From positions 1 through 64,000 of the forward strand of contig DAOMFL010000006.1 of the NCBI GenBank assembly GCA_035429805.1: 64,000 nucleotides of DNA, written 5' to 3'. Shown here piece by piece: positions 44,246-53,059 of the stretch (positions within the stretch are counted from its first letter, which is position 1; the number at the start of each line of letters is the position of its first letter). A program made the translations under genes and the position numbers. The notes under the pieces are model-generated. The model worked only from the letters and a program-made list of their open reading frames with translations. It searched no databases and was not told where the DNA came from. The stretch comes from JALORV01 sp035429805. GTDB lineage: Bacteria; Pseudomonadota; Gammaproteobacteria; Burkholderiales; Burkholderiaceae_F.

Positions 44246-44280
44246 AGCGAACCCTAACAGTCGGTCGCGGCCAGCGGCCG

Positions 44281-44327
44281 GCTGTGCCCAGCGCTCATCC
44301 ACTGTCTGGAAGAGCGCTGGGCACAGC
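44281..44327 (+). repeat. 16-bp perfect stem-loop between binding-protein and LivF-like genes
   Basis: Arms 44281-44296 and 44312-44327 are fully complementary over 16 bp with a 15-base loop. No T-run follows. It begins 35 bases after the binding-protein stop and ends 16 bases before the next start codon, so it is placed to protect or partly terminate the upstream transcript. Confidence 0.7.
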
Positions 44328-44343
44328 GACAACGGAGACCACG

Positions 44344-45165
44344 GTGACTGCACCGCTGCTCAACGTCAACGGCATCGAGGTCATCTACAACCACGTGATA
44401 CTCGTGCTGAAGGGCGTCTCGTTGACGGTGCCCGAAGGCGGCATCGTCGCCCTGCTCGGCGCCAACGGCGCCGGCAAGACCACGACGCTGCGCGCCGTAT
44501 CGAACCTGCTCCACGGTGAACGCGGCGAGGTGACCAAGGGCTCGATCGAGTATCGGGGCGAGAAGATCGAGAAGCTGACGGCCTACGAGCTCGTGAAGCG
44601 CGGCGTCGTCCAGGTCATGGAAGGCCGACGCTGCTTCGCACACCTGACCGTCGAGGAGAACCTGCTTTCCGGCGCCTATTCGCGCGGCGCTTCGGGTCGC
44701 GGCAACTCCCGCGCCGACACGGCTGCCGATCTCGACAAGGTCTACACGTACTTCCCGCGCCTCAAGCAGCGGCGCGCCAGCCAGTCCGGGTACACGTCGG
44801 GCGGGGAGCAGCAGATGACGGCGATCGGGCGCGCGCTGATGGCGCGGCCCTCGATGATCCTGCTCGATGAACCCTCGATGGGCCTGGCGCCGCAGGTGGT
44901 CGAGGAGATCTTCGCGATTGTGCAGGACCTCAACAAGAAGGAGCGCGTGTCCTTCCTGCTCGCCGAGCAGAACACCAACATCGCGCTGCGCTTCGCCGAT
45001 TACGGATACATACTCGAGAACGGGCGCGTCGTCATGGACGGCGCCGCCAGCGCGCTGCGCGAGAATGAAGACGTCAAGGAGTTCTACCTCGGCGTCTCGA
45101 AGGCAGGCCGCAAGAGCTTCCGCGACGCCAAGTTCTACAAGCGTCGCAAGCGCTGGCTGGCCTGA
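44344..45165 (+). CDS. LIV-type ABC transporter ATPase (LivF-like)
   Basis: 273 residues. Walker A GANGAGKT (39-46), VMEGRRCFAHLTVEENLLSGA, signature YTSGGEQQMTAIGRALM, Walker B MILLDEPSMGLAPQVVEEIF, and LAEQNTNIALRFAD. It starts at GTG 44344 preceded by GGAGACC. Completes the five-part uptake system. A short extra basic C-terminal end (KFYKRRKRWLA) is present. Confidence 0.92.
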   Translation: MTAPLLNVNGIEVIYNHVILVLKGVSLTVPEGGIVALLGANGAGKTTTLRAVSNLLHGERGEVTKGSIEYRGEKIEKLTAYELVKRGVVQVMEGRRCFAHLTVEENLLSGAYSRGASGRGNSRADTAADLDKVYTYFPRLKQRRASQSGYTSGGEQQMTAIGRALMARPSMILLDEPSMGLAPQVVEEIFAIVQDLNKKERVSFLLAEQNTNIALRFADYGYILENGRVVMDGAASALRENEDVKEFYLGVSKAGRKSFRDAKFYKRRKRWLA

Positions 45166-45269
45166 ACGGCCGGCGCCGGGATTCCGCGCCGCGCGGTGCG
45201 GGGTTTTCGCCAGCATGCGCGGGCTGGCGAAGGCGGTTGCAGGTTCCGCGCGTCACCAGAGGAGCGTAG

Positions 45270-45608
45270 ATGGCCACGAAGAAAGCTGCGAAGAAGAAGT
45301 CGCGTCGCACCGTGCTTTACAGCTCGGGCGGCAAGAAGCTGTACGCAGTTCGCGATGCCAGCGGCAAGTTCAAGGACATCCAGCAGTATTCGCGCGCGCA
45401 CGCGATGGATATCAAGCGCGGCAGCGGTGCCGAGGCCAAGGCGGCTGCAAAGGCGGCCGCGAAGAAGGCCGCGAAGAAAGTCGCGGCAAAGAAGGCGGTA
45501 GTCAAGAGCGTGGCCAAGAAGGTTGCGAAACGCGCGAGCAGCGCGAAGAAAGCCGTCGGCAGCCTCGTGCGGCGCCTTCGGCGTGCCGTCAAGAAGGTTG
45601 CGGGCTAG
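45270..45608 (+). CDS. Histone H1-like Lys/Ala-rich protein
   Basis: 112 residues; after a short N-terminal region with a K/R-rich start and YSSGGKKLYAVRDASG, the last 60 residues are lysine/alanine repeats (AKAAAKKAAKKVAAKKA). Such H1-like tails bind DNA and compact the nucleoid. It lies between the transporter operon and a small lipoprotein, and is the first of two such basic-tail proteins here. Confidence 0.75.
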   Translation: MATKKAAKKKSRRTVLYSSGGKKLYAVRDASGKFKDIQQYSRAHAMDIKRGSGAEAKAAAKAAAKKAAKKVAAKKAVVKSVAKKVAKRASSAKKAVGSLVRRLRRAVKKVAG

Positions 45609-45656
45609 GGCGCCGGCGCTCCGCGGGCGCTGTTCGGCGCGGCGCCCGCCATCACC

Positions 45657-45905
45657 ATGCAACGTCAGAAGCACCGTCTTCGCGGCAGCATCCGTTCGAT
45701 TGGCCTCGCGGCGATCGCGATGACCATGTTGGAAGCGTGCCACCGGCCGGGGGCGGAGGAGTCGTCTTCGACCACAAAAGGGGAGGCGCAGGCCACTCCG
45801 CTGCCGACCCGACAGACGACGATAGACCCGGTCAACAGGAAACTCGACGCCGCGCAGCAGGACAACGAACGCAGGCGTACCGAGATCGACGGCGCCACTC
45901 GCTAG
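45657..45905 (+). CDS. Small lipoprotein
   Basis: 82 residues: basic N-terminus, hydrophobic segment (IGLAAIAMTML) and a lipobox LEAC followed by HRPG. Rest is polar and probably disordered. Likely an anchored lipoprotein of unknown role. It is 16 bases before the PaaK-like ligase gene. Confidence 0.55.
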   Translation: MQRQKHRLRGSIRSIGLAAIAMTMLEACHRPGAEESSSTTKGEAQATPLPTRQTTIDPVNRKLDAAQQDNERRRTEIDGATR

Positions 45906-45921
45906 CGGCGCAGGACCCAGG

Positions 45922-47145
45922 ATGACGCAGCACTATGACAGCCGCGAAACACGCGACCCGCGGCAACGCGAACTCGACCTGATGGGGCACCTGCCCGGAC
46001 TGATCGCCAAGGCGCTCAAGGCTCCGGGCTGGCGACAGCATCTGGGGAACATCAACCCTGCAGACATCGCCACGCGCGCTGACCTTGCACGTCTGCCGGT
46101 GCTGCGCAAGTCCGAATTGCCGGCGCTGCAGAAGGCAGCGCCGCCCTTTGGCGGGCTGGTGGATCCGCAGGATCGTTTCGGTCGGCTGTTCACTTCGCCG
46201 GGCCCGATTTACGAGCCTGAAGGGCGGCACGAGGACGCCTGGCGCGCGGCCCGGGGACTCTACGCAGCAGGCTTTCGCAGCGAAGATGTGGTGCTCAATA
46301 CGTTTTCGTACCACCTGACGCCGGGCGGGTTCATCCTCGATGGCGGCGCGCGCGCCCTGGGTTGCGCGGTGATCCCGGCCGGCCCGGGGAATACCGAGCA
46401 GCAGCTGGAACTGCTGCAGCAGCTGCGCCCGACGGCCTACACCGGGACTCCCGACTTCCTGAAGATCCTGCTCGATGCGGCGGCGTCCGCCGGGCGCGAA
46501 TGCCCGTTACGACGGGCCGCGGTGTCGGGTGCGGCGTTTCCGGCTTCGCTGCAGGCGGAGATGCGGTCACGCGGGATCGACGCGTACCAGCTTTATGCGA
46601 CGGCCGATGCGGGTGTGATCGCCTACGAGACTTCGGCGCGTTCTGGAATGGTGGTCAACGAAGACGTGCTGATCGAGATCGTGCGGCCGGGTACCGGTGA
46701 ACCCGTGCCGGACGGCGAGGTCGGCGAAGTGGTCATCACTTCGTTTGATCCGCATCACCCCTGGATCCGACTTGCACTGGGTGATCTTTCGGCCATCATG
46801 ACCGGGGCCTCGGCGTGCGGACGCACCAACGCTCGCATTCGCGGATGGCTCGGACGCGCCGACCAGACCACGAAGGTCAAGGGAATGTTCGTGCGTCCGG
46901 AGCAGATCGCCGAAGTCGGCCGGCGTCATCCTTCGGTGAAGAAGCTGCGTCTTGTCGTGGGACGCAGCGGGGAAGTCGATGTGATGACCCTCAGGGCGGA
47001 ATCGGCGGAGCGCGATCCTTCGCTCGCGGCGGCTCTGGGCGAGGCACTCCGGGTGGTGACGAAACTCGGCGGGACCGTGGAACTGGTAGCCCCCGGCGCA
47101 CTGCCGAACGACGGCAAGGTGATCGAAGACACCCGCGCCCAGTGA
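45922..47145 (+). CDS. PaaK-like adenylate-forming protein with altered phosphate loop
   Basis: 407 residues similar to phenylacetate-CoA ligase (PaaK) family: RLPVLRKSELPALQ at the N-terminus, Asp of LALGDLSAIM, and FVRPEQIAEV near the C-terminal domain. The phosphate loop expected as TSGTTG is instead TSPGPIYEP, and the motif around LYATADAG replaces the usual acidic one. A subset of such proteins keeps this altered loop, so ligase activity is uncertain. It closes the transport operon ahead of a strong terminator. Confidence 0.75.
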   Translation: MTQHYDSRETRDPRQRELDLMGHLPGLIAKALKAPGWRQHLGNINPADIATRADLARLPVLRKSELPALQKAAPPFGGLVDPQDRFGRLFTSPGPIYEPEGRHEDAWRAARGLYAAGFRSEDVVLNTFSYHLTPGGFILDGGARALGCAVIPAGPGNTEQQLELLQQLRPTAYTGTPDFLKILLDAAASAGRECPLRRAAVSGAAFPASLQAEMRSRGIDAYQLYATADAGVIAYETSARSGMVVNEDVLIEIVRPGTGEPVPDGEVGEVVITSFDPHHPWIRLALGDLSAIMTGASACGRTNARIRGWLGRADQTTKVKGMFVRPEQIAEVGRRHPSVKKLRLVVGRSGEVDVMTLRAESAERDPSLAAALGEALRVVTKLGGTVELVAPGALPNDGKVIEDTRAQ

Positions 47146-47169
47146 CGCGTTGCCTGAATGCCGGAAAGC

Positions 47170-47195
47170 AAAACGGCGCCTGCGGGCGCCGTTTT
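47170..47195. terminator. Strong bidirectional intrinsic terminator
   Basis: AAAACGGCGCC pairs with GGCGCCGTTTT over 11 bp around a TGCG loop. It has A-run and T-run on both sides, so it serves both the PaaK-like gene and the convergent DUF1801 gene. Confidence 0.9.
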
Positions 47196-47210
47196 CGCGT
47201 TGGGCCGGTC

Positions 47211-47921
47211 CTAGTGCCGCCTTGTCGGCGCCTTTTTTGCGGCCGTCTTCTTGGTCGTTGAAGTCCGTGCCGTCGTGCGTGTCGCGGCGCGTGCGGGCGT
47301 GCGCTTCGCCGGCCTTGCAACCGCCTTCGCGGCGGACTTGCGTGCCGGCTTGGCCTTGGTCACCGGTGGTGCACCGGTGGCGATGTCGATGGCCGCCATC
47401 ATCGCGTCGCGCACGGAATTCGCCATCGCGTTGATCGCATCGGTCATTGTCGCAGCCGGCTTGGCTACGGGCAGCTTGACCGTGGTCGAGGGCGGCGCCG
47501 CGGCTTCCTCGTTGATGCCCCAGAGCTTCAGCAGTTCTGCCTGGGTCGGGACGGTACCCTGGGCCAGCCGCTGGCGTCTCGCAGCCACCGAGTCGCGAAC
47601 AATCTTCTCGACCACGTCCAGCGGCAGGCGGTTCAGATCCGAGAACTTGATGAAGCTCTTCGGCGCATTGACGCCCTGCAGCGCGTCCTTGTGCTTGAGT
47701 ACCACGTCCTTTTCCGCCACGTACAGCGACATGTGGCGGCGGCCGGATTCCAGGGCGAACAGCGGCCCGTCCAGTTCGTAGAAGGCGAGTCCGTAGCGCA
47801 TGCTTTCGCGCACTCCGCGGGCGGAGCGGCGAATCATGCTGCATAGGCGCGCCATTGCCACGCGACGGTCCGGCGGCAGGTCGCGCAGATAGGCGCCTAC
47901 CGTCGAGGCAGTCGGGTTCAT
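47211..47921 (-). CDS. DUF1801-type domain fused to a histone H1-like tail
   Basis: 236 residues. The first about 125 form a DUF1801/YdhG-like domain (AYLRDLPPDRRVAMARLC, SMRYGLAFYELDG, FIKFSDLNRLPLDVVEKI). A middle region is Pro/Ala-rich, and the last about 50 residues are Lys/Arg/Ala/Thr-rich repeats (ARKSAAKAVARPAKRTPARA) like the protein at 45270. The start at 47921 is favoured because GGAGG lies 7 bases upstream. Likely a DNA-associated protein. Confidence 0.75.
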   Translation of the reverse strand: MNPTASTVGAYLRDLPPDRRVAMARLCSMIRRSARGVRESMRYGLAFYELDGPLFALESGRRHMSLYVAEKDVVLKHKDALQGVNAPKSFIKFSDLNRLPLDVVEKIVRDSVAARRQRLAQGTVPTQAELLKLWGINEEAAAPPSTTVKLPVAKPAATMTDAINAMANSVRDAMMAAIDIATGAPPVTKAKPARKSAAKAVARPAKRTPARAATRTTARTSTTKKTAAKKAPTRRH

Positions 47922-48039
47922 GTGCATTCCTCCGGCGTACAGCGTCCGAAAACGCTGAATTTTAACGCTTTTCGGGAAATGACTCGCGACGCTCCGGAGG
48001 GAGCGACCGAAACCGTCGCGCCGGAGGTCGGCGCAGGCG

Positions 48040-48636
48040 TCAGCCGGCGGCGCCCGACTTCGCCCGGTAGAAGATGAAGTCGGCCGAGAAGTCGACCCTC
48101 AGCAGCTGGTTCGCCTGTGCGCCCTGGCAGCTCTCGGGCGGCATTCCGCCGCGCGTCCTGACACGCTGCACATGAGTGATGCCGTCGAACGTGCCGGTGC
48201 CGAAACTGCGCGTCGTCATCAATACCCAGCGCAGGTCGGAGGCGTTCGGGGCGTCGTCGTAGGCCACGATCGTGGCCGTGAGCCGGCTGCCATCGTTGTG
48301 TTCGAACGAGAAATTGGCTCCGTGGCGCCCGACGGCCTTGCCGCTGCTGTCGAACAACTGCGCATCGGGCTGCCGGAAGACCCAGACGAACCCGCCGTCG
48401 CGCTTCTCACAGCGGAATATCTGCACTCCCTGCGCCGATAACTGCAGAACCGCCTCGCGATCGGACGGCGATTTGATCCGGGAAAAAAGTCCGAGGCTGG
48501 GCGCCGTCAACGATCCGCCCTTGACCGCAGGAGTCGTGGCGGTTGAAGCCGGGCCGACCGTGGCGCAGGCGGACAGCAGCAGTGCGCCGGCGGCACCGCC
48601 AAGGCGACCGCAAAGTGGCTTGAGCGCGATAGTCAT
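48040..48636 (-). CDS. DUF3455-like lipoprotein
   Basis: 198 residues: signal with lipobox LLSAC, then a DUF3455-type beta domain (AQGVQIFRCEKRDGGFVWVFRQPDAQLFDSSG). These are outer-membrane or periplasmic proteins of unknown role. Single gene. Confidence 0.75.
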   Translation of the reverse strand: MTIALKPLCGRLGGAAGALLLSACATVGPASTATTPAVKGGSLTAPSLGLFSRIKSPSDREAVLQLSAQGVQIFRCEKRDGGFVWVFRQPDAQLFDSSGKAVGRHGANFSFEHNDGSRLTATIVAYDDAPNASDLRWVLMTTRSFGTGTFDGITHVQRVRTRGGMPPESCQGAQANQLLRVDFSADFIFYRAKSGAAG

Positions 48637-48750
48637 CTTGTAGCTTCCTGGTGGCCCGATCGTACGCGCAACGGTCGGCGGCGTTGCCTCCGCGTCGACG
48701 CGAGGCGACGGCCCGCGCTGGCGCTGATGGCAAACGCTGCCGCGCGCAAC

Positions 48751-50730
48751 TTATGCAGGCGAAACCGAAGGCACACGAAAGCCCAGGGAAGCGAGTTCGG
48801 CGCGCACCTCCGGGTCAAGCAGCAAGGCCTGGAACGCCCGCACTGCCGGACGTTCGAGTCGCACAGTCGGCACGACGAAGTCGTACTGCTCTTCCTGCAA
48901 GGGAATGAAGCCAAGCCCGTAGTGTCGGGCGACAGTATCGATCGCGATTCCCCAGTCGGCGCGGCTCTGGGCGACCGCTACCGCGACGGCATTGTGCGAC
49001 TTGGTCTGGGTGCCGTAGCCGGGAGGCCGTTTATCGCCGAGTCGCTGGTCGATGATGATGCGCGTGCCGCTTCCGGCATTGCGATTGACCATCACGCAGC
49101 GCGCGTCGCCCAGGGCCGTCGCCAGGGCCTCGTTGAGCGACTTTCCTTCGAAGCGGGTGTCGCCGCGCCGGAACACGAAACCCTGCATGCGTCCGTAGCC
49201 TGGCACGAGGGTGAGGGCGTCGGTCATCAATGGACGGTTGTAGGCGCCCGTTGCCGGATCCATCAGGTGGATGCCTGCGATGTCGCACTCGCCGCGTCTG
49301 GCCGCCGCCAGACCTCCCATGCTGCCGACGTTCATCAGCTTGGCCCGGATGCCCTGACGCATCAGCTTGCCGACCAGCAGGTCGAGCCCGACGCAGTGAC
49401 TTCCGATGATCACGAGATCGGCGGGTTCCAGCTGTTCGCCGAGGAGGGTGACCGCGACGACGCTGTCGGCGTCCAGGATTTCCGTGTGCTGGTCAATGGC
49501 GATGAAGCCGTCCGCGCCGCTGAATGTGGTGACCGAGCCCGAACCCTTGCCCATCGGATAGGCGAGATATCCCTCGGGTCCCTGCACCAGGCCGACCAGC
49601 AGATATTCGGTGCGCCCGCGCTCGGAGTTCACGCGCATCGGCAGAGTCGCCGAAACGGTGTGGCGGCGCTCGGGCGGCAGGCCGGCAAAGGCCCGGATTA
49701 CCGGCGCGAGGAACTCGTGGAAGGTGAAGATGGCCGACGTGGGAAACCCGGGCAGGATCACGACAGGCTTGCCGCCGGTGACGGCGAGGCAGATGGGCTT
49801 GCCGGGCTTCAGTGCGACGCCGTGGGCGACGACGCCGGGATCGCGCAGCGTATGCACGACGCGGTACGAGATGTCTCCGGCGCCCTTCGACGTGCCTCCG
49901 GAGAACACGACGACGTCCGACTCGAGGCCGCGTGCGAGCGCCGCCGCGAGCGCGGACTCGTTGTCGGCGATCACCCCGAGATGGACCGCAAGGCCGCCGA
50001 GTTCCTCGACGGCGGCCCCGATGATCGCGGCGTTGGAGTCGTACACGGCGCCGGGTCGCAGCGGTGAGCCCGGCGCCACGATTTCATTGCCGGTCGAGAA
50101 AATGGCCACCCGCGGTCGGCGAAAGACCGTGCATTCGGGCAGTCCCAGCGCTGCGAGCACGCCGATCTCGCGCGAAGTGAGGCGCTGCCCGCCGCGCAAC
50201 ACCGTCTCACCCCGCGCGATGTCGGTGCTCGCATAGCTTACGTTCTCACCGCCGGTCAGGGGGCGACGGGCCTCGACCATGCGCGCGTCGGCGGGACCGG
50301 CAAGCTCCGAATGCTCCACCATAAGGACCGCATCCGCGCCGCGCGGCAGCATGCCGCCGGTGGCGATAGGGGTCGCACGACCGCCGGTCACAGGCAGCGT
50401 TGGCACGATGCCCGGCGCGAGCACTTCGTCGTTGAGTCGCAGCGGCCGCGGAGTTTCCTCCATCGCGCCAAACGTGTCGCGCGCCTGCACTGCGAAACCG
50501 TCGACATTGGCGCGATCGAAACCGGGCACGTCGATGTCCGCCACGACATCGGTCGCAAGCACGCGACCGAGAGCGTTCGCGAGGAGGACCTTTTCCTCGC
50601 CCAGCGGCGCGAGCTTCAGGTGGCTGCGAAACTTTGCCGTCGCTTCGTCGCGCGAAACGACATTCAGGAACTGGGACTGTTCGGCGAGGGCTTGCGCGTT
50701 GCGTGCGCCGGATTCAGGAGCCGTCGACAT
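48751..50730 (-). CDS. MoeA fused to a periplasmic-binding-protein-like domain
   Basis: 659 residues. Residues 1 to about 410 are MoeA (molybdenum insertase): DVPGFDRANVDGFA (67-80), FSTGNEI, SGGTSKGAGDISY and LPGFPTSA are present. The last about 230 residues are a PBP-like domain (LGEQLEPADLVIIGSHCVGLDLLV) like that in the regulator at 54661. The fusion is known in other bacteria and may sense metal or cofactor availability while inserting it. It follows a second MoeA by 14 bases. Confidence 0.85.
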   Translation of the reverse strand: MSTAPESGARNAQALAEQSQFLNVVSRDEATAKFRSHLKLAPLGEEKVLLANALGRVLATDVVADIDVPGFDRANVDGFAVQARDTFGAMEETPRPLRLNDEVLAPGIVPTLPVTGGRATPIATGGMLPRGADAVLMVEHSELAGPADARMVEARRPLTGGENVSYASTDIARGETVLRGGQRLTSREIGVLAALGLPECTVFRRPRVAIFSTGNEIVAPGSPLRPGAVYDSNAAIIGAAVEELGGLAVHLGVIADNESALAAALARGLESDVVVFSGGTSKGAGDISYRVVHTLRDPGVVAHGVALKPGKPICLAVTGGKPVVILPGFPTSAIFTFHEFLAPVIRAFAGLPPERRHTVSATLPMRVNSERGRTEYLLVGLVQGPEGYLAYPMGKGSGSVTTFSGADGFIAIDQHTEILDADSVVAVTLLGEQLEPADLVIIGSHCVGLDLLVGKLMRQGIRAKLMNVGSMGGLAAARRGECDIAGIHLMDPATGAYNRPLMTDALTLVPGYGRMQGFVFRRGDTRFEGKSLNEALATALGDARCVMVNRNAGSGTRIIIDQRLGDKRPPGYGTQTKSHNAVAVAVAQSRADWGIAIDTVARHYGLGFIPLQEEQYDFVVPTVRLERPAVRAFQALLLDPEVRAELASLGFRVPSVSPA

Positions 50731-50744
50731 GTGCGGACCCAGAT

Positions 50745-51989
50745 TCAGTCGTAGAGGTACACCGTGACGTCCGCACCGGGCCCATAGCCCTCGCACGGCG
50801 CCGGGACGATCACAAAGCCATCGGCCCGGGTCGTCGAAGAGAGTATCGAGGCTCCGCTGAGGGCGATCGGTTCGACCCGCCCATCGACGAGGCGAACGCG
50901 GCAGTAGTCGACCCGCCCGATCGCAGAAACGATCTTGCGCGCGACGACTGCCTGCATCGCGCGATGCGGCCAGTCCGAAGGTCGCCCGCCGAGCCGGCGA
51001 AGGGCGCGGCCCGCGAAGAAGTCGTAGGCGCACAGGCACGAGACCGGGTTGCCCGGCAGCAGAAACACCAGCACGTCGCCGATGCGGCCAAGACCTGCGG
51101 GACTCGATGGCCGCATTGCAACGCCGTGAATCGCCAGTTCGCCGATCTCGTCGATCAGCCGCGGCGCGTAGTCTTCGCGGCCCACGCTGGAACCACCCGA
51201 CACGAGGATCACGTCGGCCCCGGGCGCGAGCAAGGCCGCGCGGATCCGGTCGGGATCGTCACCGAGTCGCAGATGGGCCTCGAGCACGCCGCCGTCTCGG
51301 GCGATGAGGCCGCGCAGCATATAGGAATTCGAGTCGTAGACGTCGTACACGCCCTTCGGTGCGCCAGGAGCCTTGACTTCATAGCCGGTCACCAATACGC
51401 GCACGCGTGGTTGCCGCACGACGGTCACACGATCGAGGCCCAGAGAGGCCACGAGCCCGAGGTCCTGCGGGCGCAGGCGACGGCCGATGCCGAGCGCCGT
51501 CGATCCTGCCTTCAGGTCTTCACCACGATGGCCGACGTGCTGCCCCGGTGCGACGGGCCGGGTTACCACGATCTGACCGTCGGCCTCCGTCGCGAATTCC
51601 GCGGGGACCACCGAATCGACTCCGTCTGGCACCGGCGCGCCGGTCATGATCCGCACGGCCGAGCGAGGCGGGAGGCTGCCGACGAACGGCAGTCCGGGCA
51701 TGGCCTGGCCCAGCACACGAAACTCGAGCGGGTTGTATTCGCTCGTGCCGGCTGTTTCCGAACCGCGCAGCGCAAAGCCGTCCATCGCGGCCCGATCGAA
51801 GCCGGGTACGTCGAGCGGCGCAATGACCTCGGCTGCCAGGGTGCGGCCGCAGGCTTCTTCAAGCGGGATCGACTCCGTGCCCCGCTGTACCGCGTGCCGG
51901 TCGATCCAGTCGAGCACAGCCGACACTTCGCTGCGCTGTCGGAAGCCGTGCATGCGCACGTCGGCGATTGATCGGGGGACAGACTTCAT
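50745..51989 (-). CDS. moeA: MoeA (molybdopterin molybdotransferase)
   Basis: 414 residues, single-domain MoeA: DVPGFDRAAMDGFA (60-73), VLVTGYEV, SGGSSVGREDY and LPGNPVSCL. Inserts molybdate or tungstate into adenylylated molybdopterin. The start at 51989 begins where homology begins. Its own C-terminal half is complete, so two active MoeA proteins are expected from this operon, one with a sensor domain. Confidence 0.9.
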   Translation of the reverse strand: MKSVPRSIADVRMHGFRQRSEVSAVLDWIDRHAVQRGTESIPLEEACGRTLAAEVIAPLDVPGFDRAAMDGFALRGSETAGTSEYNPLEFRVLGQAMPGLPFVGSLPPRSAVRIMTGAPVPDGVDSVVPAEFATEADGQIVVTRPVAPGQHVGHRGEDLKAGSTALGIGRRLRPQDLGLVASLGLDRVTVVRQPRVRVLVTGYEVKAPGAPKGVYDVYDSNSYMLRGLIARDGGVLEAHLRLGDDPDRIRAALLAPGADVILVSGGSSVGREDYAPRLIDEIGELAIHGVAMRPSSPAGLGRIGDVLVFLLPGNPVSCLCAYDFFAGRALRRLGGRPSDWPHRAMQAVVARKIVSAIGRVDYCRVRLVDGRVEPIALSGASILSSTTRADGFVIVPAPCEGYGPGADVTVYLYD

Positions 51990-52249
51990 GCAACGCACAT
52001 GAACCGGGGGATGCGAGTTATGCCTGACCACCGGGGCATCGTGCAACGTCGCTGGACGCGAGACGGCCATCGACCCGGTGAAAGACGCGCAGCAACGGAC
52101 GCCTCGCATCCATTGTCGCGCAACTCCTGCGCGCTCGCGGCGGGGTCAGTCCAGCGGTCCTGCAGAGGGCGGGCGCGGCGTCGTAGGGTCGCGGCCCCTC
52201 GCGCTTTGTGCGGCGAGGAGGGAGGGGGTATCCCCGCAACGGGCCTGCG

Positions 52250-53059
52250 CTACTGGGCCGCGTTGGGGAAAAAGAGCTGCTCTCCGCCGATCTTGTAGGC
52301 AGCGATCGACGACTGCCCGGCAGGCGAGATCAGCCAGTCGGCAAACTGCTGGGCCGGTGCGACCTTGACATGCGGATGCTTTGCGGGATTCACGACAATC
52401 ACGCCGTACTGATTGAAGAGGCGCTTGTCGCCCTCGACCAGGATTGTGAGATCGCCGCGATTCTTGAAGGAGAGCCAGGTACCGCGATCGGCCAGAACGT
52501 AGGCCCCTGTAGCCGTAGCCATGTTGAGTGCCTGTCCCATGCCGCAGCCGCATTCGCGGTAGCCGTCGCCGCGCTGGTTCGCCAGGCCCGCGGTGGCCCA
52601 GTACCGGTTCTCGGCGCTATGGGTTCCGCTCTTGTCGCCGCGCGAAATGAACGCGGCATTGCCGGCGCTGATCTTCTTGAACGCCGTTGCGACGTCGGCG
52701 CCACGTGTAGTGGCCGGATCGGACTTCGGTCCGATCAGCACGAAGTCGTTGTACATGACCGGAAGGCGCTTGAGCCCAAACCCCTCGGCGACGAACTTCT
52801 CCTCAGCTGGCTGATCGTGCACCAGCAGTGCATCGGCATCGCCGCGGCGCGCGATGTCCAGCGCCTGCCCGGTGCCGACCGCGACCACTTTCACGTCCAG
52901 GCCGCTGGCCTTTTTGAACTGCGGCAGCAGGTGCGCAAACAGCCCTGACTGTTCGGTGGACGTGGTCGAAGCCACCGTAATACTCTGCGCCGCCGCCGAC
53001 GCGCTGACGGAGAAAAGCAGCGTACCCAGGAGGAATCTTGCGCGCGATCCGGAAGTCAT
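52250..53059 (-). CDS. tupA: Tungstate ABC transporter substrate-binding protein TupA
   Basis: 269 residues: signal peptide (about 1-24) and the TupA motif TTSTEQSGL after ASTT, plus GKSDPATT and RGDKSGTH. TupA binds tungstate with very high affinity, in contrast to ModA. Overlaps tupC by 4 bases. Together with tupB and tupC it forms a complete importer. Confidence 0.9.
   Translation of the reverse strand: MTSGSRARFLLGTLLFSVSASAAAQSITVASTTSTEQSGLFAHLLPQFKKASGLDVKVVAVGTGQALDIARRGDADALLVHDQPAEEKFVAEGFGLKRLPVMYNDFVLIGPKSDPATTRGADVATAFKKISAGNAAFISRGDKSGTHSAENRYWATAGLANQRGDGYRECGCGMGQALNMATATGAYVLADRGTWLSFKNRGDLTILVEGDKRLFNQYGVIVVNPAKHPHVKVAPAQQFADWLISPAGQSSIAAYKIGGEQLFFPNAAQ

Noticed and set aside
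42725..44353. 542-codon minus-strand frame
   Set aside because: Antisense to the substrate-binding protein gene.
45206..45231. 9-bp stem (TTCGCCAGC/GCTGGCGAA) as a terminator after the LivF-like gene
   Set aside because: No T-run after it, and the T-run before it is on the wrong side for the minus strand; not called as a terminator.
51990..52249. Molybdenum cofactor riboswitch before moeA
   Set aside because: The 260-base region has GC-rich hairpins, but I could not match conserved Moco riboswitch elements by eye; a covariance-model search would decide.
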